Assembly: GCA_036924085.1 (NCBI GenBank) | Contig: JAVGWX010000011.1 | Span: 22,186,739 to 22,250,738, forward strand | DNA length: 64,000 nt | From: Ariolimax columbianus | Taxonomy: Eukaryota > Mollusca > Gastropoda > Stylommatophora > Arionidae | Direction of reading: 5' to 3' | Shown here: piece after piece, positions 34,237-46,600 of the stretch | Layout: every line of letters begins with the position of its first letter | Numbering within the stretch: the first letter of the stretch is position 1 | Program-made: the position numbers and the translations under genes | Notes under the pieces: model-generated | Told to the model about the DNA's origin: nothing | The model's database searches: none | Seen by the model: the letters and a program-made list of their open reading frames with translations, nothing else

Positions 34237-35169
34237 TCAGTGATCTCTTAACTCTTTCAGGACTTGATTCTTTTTAGGTTTGGACCAAATTAATTTTTAG
34301 CTGTAGACAAATTTCACTGCATCCCTTTTACAACTGACTATTACACAACATAGCATAAACAAATATAGTACTCATTATATATCATTGTAATGAAAAATGG
34401 GTACAGAAAAATAAAATATCAGTAAATTGATGATATTTCATTATTTGAAAGAATAAATATGTTGTACAAAAAAAATAATTTAAGGGGTAGATAATTTATG
34501 TCAAAATATTGTAACTCACCATTCTTTTTCAATGGTCTGAATTGTTGATTTCAATTTGTCCTGTAATTTTGTAGAAAAGTATCCAAACTCCCTCAAAACG
34601 CTGTTTATTTGATGCATTTATCTCCAAAAATGTTGAAATTATGTACAATTTTCCTCAATGACCAAAATCCAAAAAAATATTTAAAAATTCACAACTTCCA
34701 TAATTTTTTCCATTATTTCCAAAAGTTTTTTGTTTTGTTCAGCACAGCTGTGCTTACCTTGTGTGGTATTCTCTAAAGCATGTTTTAGCACACAGATGCG
34801 GCTTGTGCGAACAACCTGTGCAGTAATAACTGCTTCACTTTCTTTTTCTTTCTGAGCACCAGCGAGTCTTTACCATCATAGTCAATGAGATGGGCTGCAC
34901 CCTGGTATCTCTCATGCTCCATGTTCATTGGTTTTCTCCCTGGCTTGGACAATAGAACAGCCTGAAGGCTGCTAGGTGTCTCTGCTCCGACTAACTGACA
35001 GAGTTCCCCTATCAGGATATCCTTGAAGTCCGCAAAGGGCAAAGGCTTCTCGGTGTGAGGGCGGCTCACGGTGTACAAAATGTGGGCATTGAGTTGAGTA
35101 ATTTCCATCACCCCCATAAACACTTTCTTCCACCACTTCACTGTTTTTCTTGTGTGGTTTCCATAATAT

Positions 35170-35834
35170 TTTTGTTTTGTTTTTTGCGCTCGCCTTATTT
35201 CTCTTTCCCCAAGGTGGTGTGCGTTGCACTGTGATTTTTATTTTGTGCCTGTCGGCCCAGTTCATCCGACTTCAGCATGCATTTTATGTAATGGTCTGCT
35301 TCCTCCTGCATTTTCTAAGGGTTTCTTCTTCTTCTTCTTCGTACGCAGTCAGACAGTAACCATTATTTTTTCGAAAAAAGCGGCGGTCATCCGGAGGCTG
35401 TCGACACTGCCATAGAGCTTGTCTTGCAGTTCCATTGGTGATGGCCACATCTGCTCTCTCTTATCCTCGTATGTCGGGCAGTTCTGCAGCAGATGTTCAG
35501 CGGTCATTTTACCGGTACTGCACGGGCATTCGTCGGTACCACCTATCTTCAATTTGTTGAATAGGTGGTACCTCAGTCTATTGTGGCCAGTGCGAAGTCT
35601 GAAGACAATGACCTGCTCTCTTCTGTTCAACTGGTAATAGGCATCGTTATTGGTGTAACCAGTATGTTCGGTTTCCCATTTGGTCATGTATCTGGCTTTG
35701 ATAAGCCGTTTTGACTCTTCGTACGTCTTCTAAGGGTTTGCTTCCCCGGGGTAACGGCCAGTGCTGTGATGGGGATCGAACCCAGCACCTTCGGATTGTG
35801 AGCCGTGCCACTTAACCACTAGGCCATGCCGTCC
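35170..35834 (-). mobile_element. SINE-B inside piggyBac, itself interrupted
   Basis: In sense the head is GGCATGGCCTAGTGGTTAAG (A box), then CTGGGTTCGATCCCC (B box). The body carries GCTGAAGTCGGATGAACTG and CAGTGCAACG. GGTTTCCATAATAT flanks it at 35156-35169 and 35835-35848. Without the LINE inside, it is about 250 bp and matches 51357-51598. Confidence 0.9.
35325..35727 (-). mobile_element. Jockey-like LINE 3' end nested in SINE-B
   Basis: The minus strand encodes LNRREQVIVFRLRTGHNRLR, then DECPCSTGKMTAEHLLQNCP, the C-terminal cysteine motif after RNase H, and ends in (GAA)n. TTCTAAGGGTTT flanks it at 35313-35324 and 35728-35739. The same family recurs at 55345-55750. Confidence 0.92.
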
Positions 35835-37174
35835 GGTTTCCATAATATGATATCATCTGGTCCAGTCTGTCACATCCATTCATTGAAAGGTTGTAGCTGT
35901 GAATGGGTGATAGTTTCATAACTTGACTCCTACCCTCCATCCTTTGCTCATATGTGGCACTTCCACGTGTTGTCACCAGCTGGCAAGGCTTAGATTTCTT
36001 ATCTCTCCAGCTGACACACATAACCTTTTCCTCATCGTTGATCAACCACTTTACTTGATTCAAGGATATCTTCTTGTTCTTTATTTCTGATGGAAAACCT
36101 CGTCTGTTTACATTCAGAGTTCCAGTGTTGTGGTGGTTTCTCTGTCGCAAAAACTGAACAAGAGGCAGGGAAGAATAGTACCTGTCAACAAACAAATGGT
36201 GATGTCCTGTGATGCCTTCCAGTAGTCTGTCAAAAACTTTAACAGCATGGGAAGAATTTGGGTCCGTTCCAGGTTGTAAGCTGTATCAGTCCATAGCAAT
36301 CAGGACGGCCAGAAACTAAAAAAACATTCTTATCAAGTGGTGTCCATTTGCTGAACGTTAAATGTTTTCGTGCTAGTGTATTCATGTCAAGTTTCTGCTG
36401 GGCACACTCATTGACATTTCTTATGAGGTTGTCAACAATTGGCTCTTTCAGCAAGGAGAGAAAGCATTGAAGAGGTGAGCAATTTTCAACCAGATTTAGT
36501 CTGCTGCCAGAATTATTTGTCTGAAGTTAGATGCATCCTAAGGCATCACGCCACCCATCGCCAGGCCTAGTAGTCCTCTTTGGTATGGAATTTGCCTTTC
36601 TCCTTGCAGAATTGCCATTATCACCATCAACATCACCTCTAGACGTACCTCAGTCTTATCGCTGCTGCTTGATGATTCAGGAACACTGATAGTCCCTGAC
36701 TGGAAGCAACCACCAACTAACCCTAAACCAGACCGTTTTGATATCTTAGCACTTCTAGGCCTACTAGTACTATCACTGTAATCGCTATCCTCTGAGTCGT
36801 TAAGTTCTGTATCAGAATCACTAATTAATAAGCTTTCAAACACAGCTCTAGCTTGTTCTGCACTGTATCGTTTTAGTCTAGTACCTGAAGTAAAAGCAGT
36901 GGGCGTGGCCATTATTTTGAAGGAATCAACAAAACAGTTTAGCTACTTCAAAACGCAAATATATCACTTATTCAGTTCCAAAACACATGTGGCTCGAGTC
37001 AAATTTCACGAACGGAAGCTGTTCTAGTTCTGGTTGTAATTTTTAAGTAGTCTAGTTAACACAAAACCCGAATCACGACTCTACAAAACAAAAACCGAAT
37101 TATCGGATAATGGTCCTCTAGGGTTTAAATAAGAGTCTGTTATATTGGTCATTGGTCCGGAATGTGTTAAGTGT

Positions 37175-37660
37175 GTCCTTGTACCTTTTCCTCTGTCCAC
37201 CGTTTTCTCTTTTGCCATTTTGCAGTTCGCCATAGAGCAACTCTTTTGGTAAACGCTGAGCTGACATGTGTATCACATGACCAGCCCATCTCATCTATGC
37301 TGTACATATCAGGGTATGTATACCGATCGCGCTAACACATCTGTATTTGTCCTCAAGACCTGCCATCTAATCTTCAGTAGGTTCTGCAAGCAGTGCGTGT
37401 GGAAGTGGTTTAATTTCCCAACATGGTAACTATAAATAGTCCAGTTCTCGCACGTATATAAGAGAGTAAGCAGAACATCTGCAGTGTAGACCATAATTTT
37501 TGTTTGAGTTCTGATCTCTCGACTATCCCACACATTACTACAAAGTCTACCAAATACCGCACTTGCCCTAGCTATTCTAGTACTCACCTTATCTTCTATA
37601 TGAATAATCTGAGACAGAGTACTGCCAAGACATGTACATTTGTGAACATTTTACAAACAG
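37175..37660 (-). mobile_element. LINE C-terminal fragment
   Basis: The minus strand reads MSTRIARASAVFGRLCSNVW, then TLLYTCENWTIYSYHVGKLN, HFHTHCLQNLLKIRWQ and, towards the low-coordinate end, RWAGHVIHMS-like text. Same family as the fragment at 63.1-63.8 kb (LYACETCKVYINHARRLNYF). Confidence 0.85.
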
Positions 37661-37687
37661 TGGCCATATACCATGATTGGAGGTACT

Positions 37688-37777
37688 ATCTATCTATCTA
37701 TCTATCCATCCATCCATCCATCCATCCATCCATCCATCCATCCATCCATCCATCCATCCATCCATCCATCCATCTAA
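37688..37777. repeat. (ATCT)n/(ATCC)n microsatellite
   Basis: Five to six ATCT units, then about sixteen ATCC units, between two LINE fragments. Confidence 0.95.
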
Positions 37778-37839
37778 TCTATATTCTTTGCACAGAAAAT
37801 ATGGTGCATAAGGCAGAAAAAAATTATCTCCAGTTGGAA

Positions 37840-38396
37840 CCATGTGACGCCACTGTCTTTAGATCTTGTATGGTGCTGAGACCCATAGTTGAGCTCTCTC
37901 GAATGATTGTTCTGAGTGCTTCCTTGGATCTCCCCCTTTTCCAAATGCGCCTTGGTGTCTATTTGAGTGCCTGCAGTGGAAAACGGTTGATCATTCTAAG
38001 GACATGTCTAATGTATGTCCATTATTATTTCTAGATGATGGTCAAGACGTATAGTTGGTTTGTCTTTGTTCTTATCAAGTCATTAGTTATGAACTGGTCC
38101 CAGCATATATTCAATAATTTTCTTGAACATTTATTTTCAAAGACATTTAATTTGTTTTCCAGTAAATTTGTTGTCTTCCAGCTTTCACATCCATATGTCA
38201 GGTCTGATATTATGATTGAGTTGAATAGTCTGAGCTTGGTATGTTTGCTCAGTGTCATTGATTTCCAGATGTTGGTGAATTGATTAAAGGCACATGAGAC
38301 CATAGCAATTCTATTGGAAATCTCTTTTGGGCATCTCCATCTTGTGTCATTTTGCTTCCCAGGTATACATGGGAAGTAAAATGACACAAGATGGAG
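37840..38396 (-). mobile_element. LINE C-terminal fragment with inverted 5' end
   Basis: The minus strand gives CPKEISNRIAMVSCAFNQFT, then FNSIIISDLTYGCESWKTTN and ENKCSRKLLNICW. At its 5' end a 27-bp segment is repeated inverted (38335-38361 and 38370-38396, one mismatch, 8-bp loop). Related to 6090-6660. Confidence 0.8.
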
Positions 38397-38670
38397 GTAC
38401 TAAGTAGGCCATATTTGGAGCCGGTTGATGTAGAACCTCTGTTTTTATTAGAGATTGTGTTAATAGGGGTAATGCTGGTGACAACATTGGTTACGACAGT
38501 GTGTGCTGTTAAACTAAATTAAGGTAATCCCATAGCAGTGTTTCCAAACCTTTATAGGACTGCAGATTCCATGAAGCCAATGTGCAGTGCTCGCCCCCCC
38601 TCACACCCTTCCCCCAAACTCCCCCTCCCCCTCATCAGACTACAGAAAATTAAAAACATATGCACGAAAA
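38397..38670 (+). other. TEX11 intron with C-rich patch
   Basis: Low-complexity C-rich sequence at about 38594-38638; nothing else recognised. Confidence 0.5.
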
Positions 38671-38681
38671 CTTCATTTTGT

Positions 38682-41600
38682 AATTGTTGTGAATGCCCAA
38701 AATGAGTAAGTTCTCTCTTTTGTGTGCCCTGGTAAGGATGATTAGTGGGGGTTGCGGTAGCTTTCCTCACTTCTCGAGCGTGCGGATGAAAGTGGACAGG
38801 AGTTTTCCGGGTGGTTGCGCTATGCTTAGCTTCATCTGCCTGTCGCTCACTACTTCAGGGATCACGTCGATTCTCCACCTCGTTACCTTGACTGCCAAGA
38901 TGAACAACCCATTTCCAGAGAACTGCGAGGAGGTCAAGGTGGGTGTCTTGGCCAGTATATTTTTGCCTGGCCCTGACTAATATGTCAGATCAGTATGCTT
39001 TGCCTGGCCCTGACTAATATGTCAGATCAGCATGCTTTGCCTGGCCCTGACTAATATGTCAGATCAGCATGCTTTGCCTGGCCCTGACTAATATGTCAGA
39101 TCAGCATGCTTTGCCTGGCCCTGACTAATATGTCAGATCAGCATGCTTTGCCTGACCCTGACTAATATGTCAGATCAGCATGCTTTGCCTGGCCCTGACT
39201 AATATGTCAGATCAGCATGCTTTGCCTGGCCCTGACTAATATGTCAGATCAGCATGCTTTGCCTGGCCCTGACTAATATGTCAGATCAGCATGCTTTGCC
39301 TGGCCCTGACTAATATGTCAGATCAGCATGCTTTGCCTGGCCCTGACTAATATGTCAGATCAGCATGCTTTGCCTGGCCCTGACTAATATGTCAGATCAG
39401 TATGCTTTGCCTGGCCCTGACTAATATGTCAGATCAGTATGTTTGCCTGGCCCTGACTAATATGTCAGATCAGTATGTTTGCCTGTCCCTGACTAATATG
39501 TCAGATCAGTATGTTTGCCTGGCCATGACTAATATGTCAGATCAGTATGTTTGCCTGTCCCTGACTAATATGTCAGATCAGTATGTTTGCCTGGCCCTGA
39601 CTAATATGTCAGATCAGTATGCTTTGCCTGTCCCTGACTAACATGCCTGGCCCTGACTAATATGTCAGATCAGTATGCTTTGCCTGTCCCTGACTAACAT
39701 GCCTGGCCCTGACTAATATGTCAGATCAGTATGCTTTGCCTGTCCCTGACTAACATGCCTGGCCCTGACTAATATGTCAGATCAGTATGCTTTGCCTGTC
39801 CCTGACTAACATGCCTGGCCCTGACTAATATGTTAGATCAGTATGCTTTGCCTGTCCCTGACTAACATGCCTGGCCCTGACTAATATGTCAGATCAGTAT
39901 GCTTTGCCTGGCCCTGACTAACATGCCTGGCCCTGACTAATATGTCAGATCAGTATGCTTTGCCTGGCCCTGACTAACATGCCTGGCCCTGACTAATATG
40001 TCAGATCAGTATGCTTTGCCTGGCCCTGACTAACATGCCTGGCCCTGACTAATATGTCAGATCAGTATGCTTTGCCTGGCCCTGACTAACATGCCTGGCC
40101 CTGACTAATATGTCAGATCAGTATGCTTTGCCTGGCCCTGACTAACATGCCTGGCCCTGACTAATATGTCAGATCAGTATGCTTTGCCTGTCCCTGACTA
40201 ACATGCCTGGCCCTGACTAATATGTCAGATCAGTATGCTTTGCCTGTCCCTGACTAACATGCCTGGCCCTGACTAATATGTCAGATCAGTATGCTTTGCC
40301 TGGCCCTGACTAACATGCCTGGCCCTGACTAATATGTCAGATCAGTATGCTTTGCCTGTCCCTGACTAACATGCCTGGCCCTGACTAACATGTCAGATCA
40401 GTATGCTTTGCCTGTCCCTGACTAACATGCCTGGCCCTGACTAATATGTCAGATCAGTATGCTTTGCCTGTCCCTGACTAACATGCCTGGCCCTGACTAA
40501 CATGTCAGATCAGTATGCTTTGCCTGTCCCTGACTAACATGCCTGGCCCTGACTAACATGTCAGATCAGTATGCTTTGCCTGTCCCTGACTAACATGCCT
40601 GGCCCTGACTAACATGTCAGATCAGTATGCTTTGCCTGTCCCTGACTAACATGCCTGGCCCTGACTAACATGTCAGATCAGTATGCTTTGCCTGTCCCTG
40701 ACTAACATGCCTGGCCCTGACTAACATGTCAGATCAGTATGCTTTGCCTGTCCCTGACTAACATGCCTGGCCCTGACTAACATGTCAGATCAGTATGCTT
40801 TGCCTGTCCCTGACTAACATGTCAGATCAGTATGCTTTGCCTGTCCCTGACTAACATGCCTGTCCCTGACTAACATGTCAGATCAGTATGCTTTGCCTGT
40901 CCCTGACTAACATGCCTGGCCCTGACTAACATGTCAGATCAGTATGCTTTGCCTGTCCCTGACTAACATGCCTGGCCCTGACTAATATGTCAGATCAGTA
41001 TGCTTTGCCTGTCCCTGACTAACATGCCTGGCCCTGACTAATATGTCAGATCAGTATGCTTTGCCTGTCCCTGACTAACATGCCTGGCCCTGACTAATAT
41101 GTCAGATCAGTATGCTTTGCCTGTCCCTGACTAACATGCCTGGCCCTGACTAACATGTCAGATCAGTATGCTTTGCCTGTCCCTGACTAACATGCCTGGC
41201 CCTGACTAATATGTCAGATCAGTATGCTTTGCCTGTCCCTGACTAACATGCCTGGCCCTGACTAATATGTCAGATCAGTATGCTTTGCCTGTCCCTGACT
41301 AACATGCCTGGCCCTGACTAATATGTCAGTTCAGTATGCTTTGCCTGGCCCTGACTAACATGCCTGGCCCTGACTAATATGTCAGATCAGTATGCTTTGC
41401 CTGTCCCTGACTAACATGCCTGGCCCTGACTAATATGTCAGATCAGTATGCTTTGCCTGTCCCTGACTAACATGCCTGGCCCTGACTAATATGTCAGATC
41501 AGTATGCTTTGCCTGTCCCTGACTAACATGCCTGGCCCTGACTAATATGTCAGATCAGTATGCTTTGCCTGGCCCTGACTAACATGCCTGTCCCTGACTA

Positions 41601-42696
41601 ATATGTCAGATCAGTATGCTTTGCCTGTCCCTGACTAACATGCCTGGCCCTGACTAATATGTCAGATCAGTATGCTTTGCCTGTCCCTGACTAACATGCC
41701 TGGCCCTGACTAATATGTCAGATCAGTATGCTTTGCCTGTCCCTGACTAACATGCCTGGCCCTGACTAATATGTCAGATCAGTATGCTTTGCCTGGCCCT
41801 GACTAACATGCCTGTCCCTGACTAATATGTCAGATCAGTATGCTTTGCCTGTCCCTGACTAACATGCCTGGCCCTGACTAATATGTCAGATCAGTATGCT
41901 TTGCCTGTCCCTGACTAACATGCCTGGCCCTGACTAATATGTCAGATCAGTATGCTTTGCCTGGCCCTGACTAACATGCCTGTCCCTGACTAATATGTCA
42001 GATCAGTATGCTTTGCCTGTCCCTGACTAACATGCCTGGCCCTGACTAACATGCCTGTCCCTGACTAATATGTCAGATCAGTATGCTTTGCCTGTCCCTG
42101 ACTAACATGCCTGGCCCTGACTAATATGTCAGATCAGTATGCTTTGCCTGTCCCTGACTAACATGCCTGGCCCTGACTAATATGTCAGATTAGTATGCTT
42201 TGCCTGTCCCTGACTAACATGCCTGGCCCTGACTAATATGTCAGATCAGTATGCTTTGCCTGTCCCTGACTAACATGCCTGGCCCTGACTAATATGTCAG
42301 ATCAGTATGCTTTGCCTGTCCCTGACTAACATGCCTGGCCCTGACTAATATGTCAGATCAGTATGCTTTGCCTGTCCCTGACTAACATGCCTGGCCCTGA
42401 CTAATATGTCAGATCAGTATGCTTTGCCTGTCCCTGACTAACATGCCTGGCCCTGACTAATATGTCAGATCAGTATGCTTTGCCTGTCCCTGACTAACAT
42501 ACCTGGCCCTGACTAATATGTCAGATCAGTATGCTTTGCCTGTCCCTGACTAACATGCCTGGCCCTGACTAATATGTCAGATCAGTATGCTTTGCCTGTC
42601 CCTGACTAACATGCCTGGCCCTGACTAATATGTCAGATCAGTATGCTTTGCCTGTCCAGATGTTAGTCTCCTCTCCCCAAATCCTCATTTTAAAAT
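38682..42696 (-). mobile_element. Element M with giant monomer expansion
   Basis: The body at 38682-38960 matches the other M copies. CTTCATTTTGT flanks the whole unit at 38671-38681 and 42697-42707, so it is one insertion. Monomers begin near 38960 with a 37-bp unit (TGCCTGGCCCTGACTAATAT then GTCAGATCAGTATGCTT). A block of 36-bp units lies near 39430-39620. From about 39630 to 42656 the period is 56 bp: a full 37-bp monomer plus a 19-bp partial (TGCCTGTCCCTGACTAACA), about 54 times. The open frames inside are repeat artefacts. Confidence 0.95.
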
Positions 42697-42879
42697 CTTC
42701 ATTTTGTTCATGGAGCCTAGTAAGGAACACACACACACGAATACTCTCTTTAGAAATAAAGTATTTCAGACATTGTATTAAATCTCAGCTTTTTGTTCAA
42801 GGGATACTGGTAGCAGTGCTAATAACAAAAAAAGTAAGCTTAGAAATTTTGTTTGTGTGAAGAGACATAACAGTCTGGA

Positions 42880-43070
42880 GTGAGTGATAATATAGAGCAT
42901 GTTCACGGAAAGAGGAAAAGAGGTCGACCCTGGGGAAGATAGCATCAAGACATTATAGACAGTCTGTAGACGTCTTTCTATGTCTCACCCTAAGCCGAGG
43001 GGCATACAGAGCTGTCATTACAGAGACTACATTGTGGAAAGAATGCATCGCATGATGATTAGTAAGTCAT
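42880..43070 (+). mobile_element. LINE 3' end fragment
   Basis: The frame reads HVHGKRKRGRPWGR, and a later frame contains the LWKECIA-like end, then an ATGATGAT tail. This resembles the C-termini of RTE-like ORF2. It lies 40 bp before the last TEX11 exon's splice acceptor region. Confidence 0.6.
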
Positions 43071-43107
43071 ATTAGAAGTATTGAGATTCCTTGCTTGTCT
43101 CTCATAG

Positions 43108-43179
43108 ATGACATCACTCTACCAGGAGATAATGAACTGTCTTGAAAGACAGTCAGTTTTGGCCAGTGCAGAGAAGTAG
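43108..43179 (+). CDS. TEX11: TEX11-like terminal coding exon with stop (residues 311-333)
   Basis: After CTCTCATAG the frame reads MTSLYQEIMNCLERQSVLAS then AEK and TAG. The join DDYEEQ-MTSLYQEI restores the family pattern of a tyrosine-glutamate helix near the C-terminus. The Met codon at the exon start is internal. The intron before it is about 9 kb and holds the piggyBac nest and the expanded minisatellite. I see no clear AATAAA in the following 200 bp, so the transcript end is undefined. Confidence 0.85.
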   Translation: MTSLYQEIMNCLERQSVLASAEK

Positions 43180-43404
43180 AGGGGGATACTTAGCAAGGTA
43201 AGACTTTTTTGTTGCATGATTGTGTGAAAGGAATAATTTTCTTCTAATACCAAAAAATTGTTTTCTGGTTGCCTCTGTCATCATCATCACATTCTTTCTC
43301 ACTCCACTAGGAACATGAGGTCACCATCATATTTGACCTCCGTACAGGAAGCCTAATGTGGTTTCTATGGCAATTTGTCCTACATGAGGAAGTTACTAGT
43401 CCAG
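43180..43404 (+). other. Probable TEX11 3' untranslated and flanking sequence
   Basis: AT-rich sequence after the stop codon. No AATAAA is seen before the next repeat, so the poly(A) site is unknown. Confidence 0.35.
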
Positions 43405-43562
43405 TCATGCTGAAGTTGGATGTGACGGACTAAAAGGTGCAAATATTGCTGTCAAGTTGTAAACTATGATACAACGTATTCCGTTCTTCAGACAACATCC
43501 TGCTACTTGCAAGCCCTTTTCAGGGCTTGGGAGTGCGAGTTTGAGAACGAAGAAGAAGCAGA
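43405..43562 (+). mobile_element. SINE-A, 5'-truncated copy
   Basis: Starts within the core (TGCTGAAGTTGGATGTGACG) and ends GAGAACGAAGAAGAAG. The head is missing. Confidence 0.85.
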
Positions 43563-43659
43563 AGACGAGTCCAATGTTCTACATGATGAAGTTATTGGTC
43601 CAATGTTCTACATGAGTAAGTTACTAATCCAATGCACAGCTTTATTTAATTTCCTCATG

Positions 43660-46600
43660 TAACATAGACCTGGGGGAGGAACCTACCTCCTACCAGGTGC
43701 GTCAGCAGTGTTGCGGATTGCTGAAAGGCCTCCTAATTTAGAGGTTAGCTGTGAATAAATAAGTACCCGTGGACAAAAACAGGTTGGCAGGCATGGAGGC
43801 TGTAAGGAGGCAGCCCCTCCACCATGCAAAGACACAACAGGCTAATCACCTGTTTGTCTTAAAAAATGATTACGTCAAAATAGAGAAAACCGGACTGATC
43901 TCAACCGGTGACGATAAGGTGAGAAATAAGGAAAACGATTTACGGAACATGGAATGTACGAAGTATAAATGGAAAAGAACATGAACTAATAGAGGAGATG
44001 AAGAGAGCAAAATTGACAGTCCTGGCACTTACAGAAACAAAGAAAAAGGGACAGGGCGTTCTGGAGCATGACGGCAACATGCTATACTACAGCGGAGTTC
44101 CCTTGAGTGAACGAGCCAGGGCAGGGGTTGGTTGTATAGTGGATAGTAACAACAATGCAAACATTAAAAGATGGAAGTTCATTTCAGAACGACTGATGGT
44201 TCTAAGCCTACAAGAGAAGGATAGTCAAGTGGATATTATCACTGTGTATGCACCAAACGAAGATGAGAGCACTGACATAAAAGATGAATTTTATGAGCTC
44301 CTTCAAAGGACCATTGACGATTGCCATAATAAAATACTTCTCCTTGGAGACTTCAACGCAAGAGTTGGAAACGACTATTCTAGATGGGATGGAGTGATCG
44401 GTAGGTATGGAGAAGATCTCTTAAATGACAATGGAAAATGACTGCTGAGATTCTGCAGAGAACAAAACCTTGTCATTACAATTACAAGGTTTCCACACAA
44501 GAGTATCCATGCCTACACAAGATGTGAGTCGGCAAGAAATGAAAGATCCATAATTGACTATGCAATAGTGAGGAAAACTGATTTCAAGTAGGTAAAGGAT
44601 GCTAGAGTGTTCAGAGGACCAGAGATGGGAAGCGACTATCACCTAGTTAAAATAAAGAGAGAAATTGAAAAACACTGTCCAGCCAGGCAACAGCCATCAG
44701 CAAGCATGAAACATAACACACGAAGGGAAAATAAAATTAAGGCTTACAAACTACGAGAACCAGATGTTAAGAGGAGATACCAAGGGCTCATAACAACAGC
44801 AATAGAAATGATAGAGGAATCTGAAGAAGATATGGAAATGCTCTGGGTAAAATTTAAAGACATCCTCAAAGAGGCTGTAGCAGAGACATGTGGTCAAACC
44901 AAAGAAGGGTGGAAGAGAAAGAGTACACCATGGTGGACAGAAGAAGTGAAAAGAATAATATGAGAAAAGAAAAAGGCATGGAAGCAATACCTAGGGGCTA
45001 GGAATACAGAAGAACAAACAAAGAAATATAAAGAATATGTAAATTTTAGAACAGAAGCAAAGAAGACTGTGCTCGAGGCCAAACAGAAATCCTGGGAAGA
45101 ATTTGGAGAGAAACTGGAAAATAATGCTGGAGAAAACCAGAAACTGTTCTACAGGACCTTAAAGAACATGAGGAAGGAAAAGGAATGCCCCCTGAAATTT
45201 GTTAAAGATAAACAAGGTGCGCTGTTGACTGCCCCAGAAGAGGTAATGAACAGATGGAAAGAATATTTCTCAGATCTCCTTGGAGTGGAGGAAAACCAAG
45301 CTCTGGAAGTAACAGTCCCAATTCAAGAAGAAGGAGCCATGGAGGGAAATGATAATATCACAATGGAAGAACTAAAGGCAGCATTGGAGAAAATTAAGAT
45401 TGGTAAAGCAGCAGGACATGATGGTATAACACCAGAAATGGTTAAATACATGGGAACGGCAGGAGAGATACTATTCATGAAGATTCTCAAGGCAGCTTGG
45501 CGCCACAAGAAGATACCAAGAGACTGGGAGGTTGCAATAATAATACCAATATTTTAAAAGGGCGACAATCGACAATGTGAAAATCACAGAGGTATTCCCT
45601 TCTCAGTGTCCCTGGGAAAGTCTACTCTAGGATTCTAGAATGGCGATTAAGATGTCTAGCAGAGCCAAATATAAATGAAACTCAATGTGGGTTTAGGGCA
45701 AACAGAAGTACTCAAGATCTTATCTTTACACTCAGACAGCTAAGTGAAAAGGCTCTTGAATATGATAAAGAGATGCATCTCTGCTTTTTGGATTTGGAGA
45801 AAGCATTTGATAAAGTTCCTTGGGACAAACTCTGGGAATGCCTGACAAGGAAGAACATCCCAGGACCCCTGATCTCTGCCATACAGAGTTTCTATAAAAC
45901 ATGCAGAAATTATGTGCGGACATCAGATCAAAAGTCAGGAGAGTTCAAGACCACTAGCGAAGTAAGACAGGGGGACATTCTATCACCGTACCTTTTCATA
46001 CTCCTCATGGATGAACTCATCAAAGTCTGCAAGGAACGGACAAAAAAGTATGAAGTAGGGTACTGGAAGATGAGACCAAGTTACATATCGGAACTAGCAT
46101 TTGCAGATGATGTGGCCCTGATCACGAAAACCTAAGCACATCTCCAGATCAACTTGCAGGTCTGGGAAGAAGAGTTGAAGAAGAGAGGAATGCACATCAG
46201 CAAATCCAAAACAAAAACCATGGTGATTGCCAGAGATGAGAAGAAACATCAGATAACCCTGGGAACACGAGCACTGGAGCAGGTCAGCAACTTTAAATAT
46301 CTAGGAGTGGTAGTAGACAACAGGGAAGGAATCAAAGAGGAGTTAACTGCACGAAGGGCAGCAGCAGGTATTTTCCATGCAATAAAACAGAGGTTTCCTC
46401 AGTAAAAGAGAAATAAGAAGGAAAACAAAGATGGATGTATACCACTCGACCTATGTGCCTGTCCTGACATATGGATGTGAGTCATGGGCAATGACTTCAG
46501 CCCAAGAAAGGCAATTACAAACTTTAGAAATGAGGTATCTAAGAAAGGCAGTTCAGGTGACGAAAAGGGACAAGATCCGTAACTAGACAATACGTAGCAA

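Larger units (their letters stand above)
34252..37166 (-). mobile_element. piggyBac-like DNA transposon, transposase on minus strand
   Basis: TTAA lies at 34248-34251 and 37167-37170. The inner ends CTCTTTCAGGAC and (inverted) CACATTCCGGAC agree at 9 of 12 bases. The minus strand encodes an acidic N-terminus (DSDTELNDSEDSDYSDS), then a core with KWTPLDKNVFLVSGRPDC. MFVDRYYSSLPLVQFLRQRN, SMNGCDRLDQMISYY and, beyond the SINE, KWWKKVFMGVMEITQLNAHI follow. These are hallmarks of piggyBac (PGBD) transposases, a DDD enzyme family that cuts and pastes at TTAA. Frameshifts and the SINE at 35170-35834 inactivate it. Confidence 0.9.
1836..43179 (+). other. TEX11: TEX11/SPO22/ZIP4-like gene, 3' part (gene span)
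   Basis: Eleven exon blocks on the plus strand join into one open frame of 333 codons plus stop. Each intron starts GT and ends AG, and each codon split across an intron is completed correctly by the next block. The product has helical TPR-like repeats, with family hallmarks such as EEAAWFMKLAWNLALQ and EILWLMTKSWNYGLHLY. In the known family (yeast Zip4/Spo22, mammalian TEX11) the protein is a ZMM-group scaffold on meiotic chromosomes that promotes crossovers and synapsis. Mammalian TEX11 is roughly 900 residues long, so about the N-terminal two thirds must lie upstream of the window. No promoter is in view. Family identity is from recall, not a database search. Confidence 0.85.

Noticed and set aside
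35735..35834. Possible tRNA gene (minus strand)
   Set aside because: It is the head of SINE-B, also present at 51.5 kb with the same body.
34785..36912. Domesticated piggyBac gene
   Set aside because: TTAA and terminal repeats are still present, and the coding region is broken by frameshifts and a SINE.
39402..42860. Repeats with regular spacing that might suggest a CRISPR array
   Set aside because: Units are contiguous with no unique spacers, the DNA is animal, and the array is part of element M.
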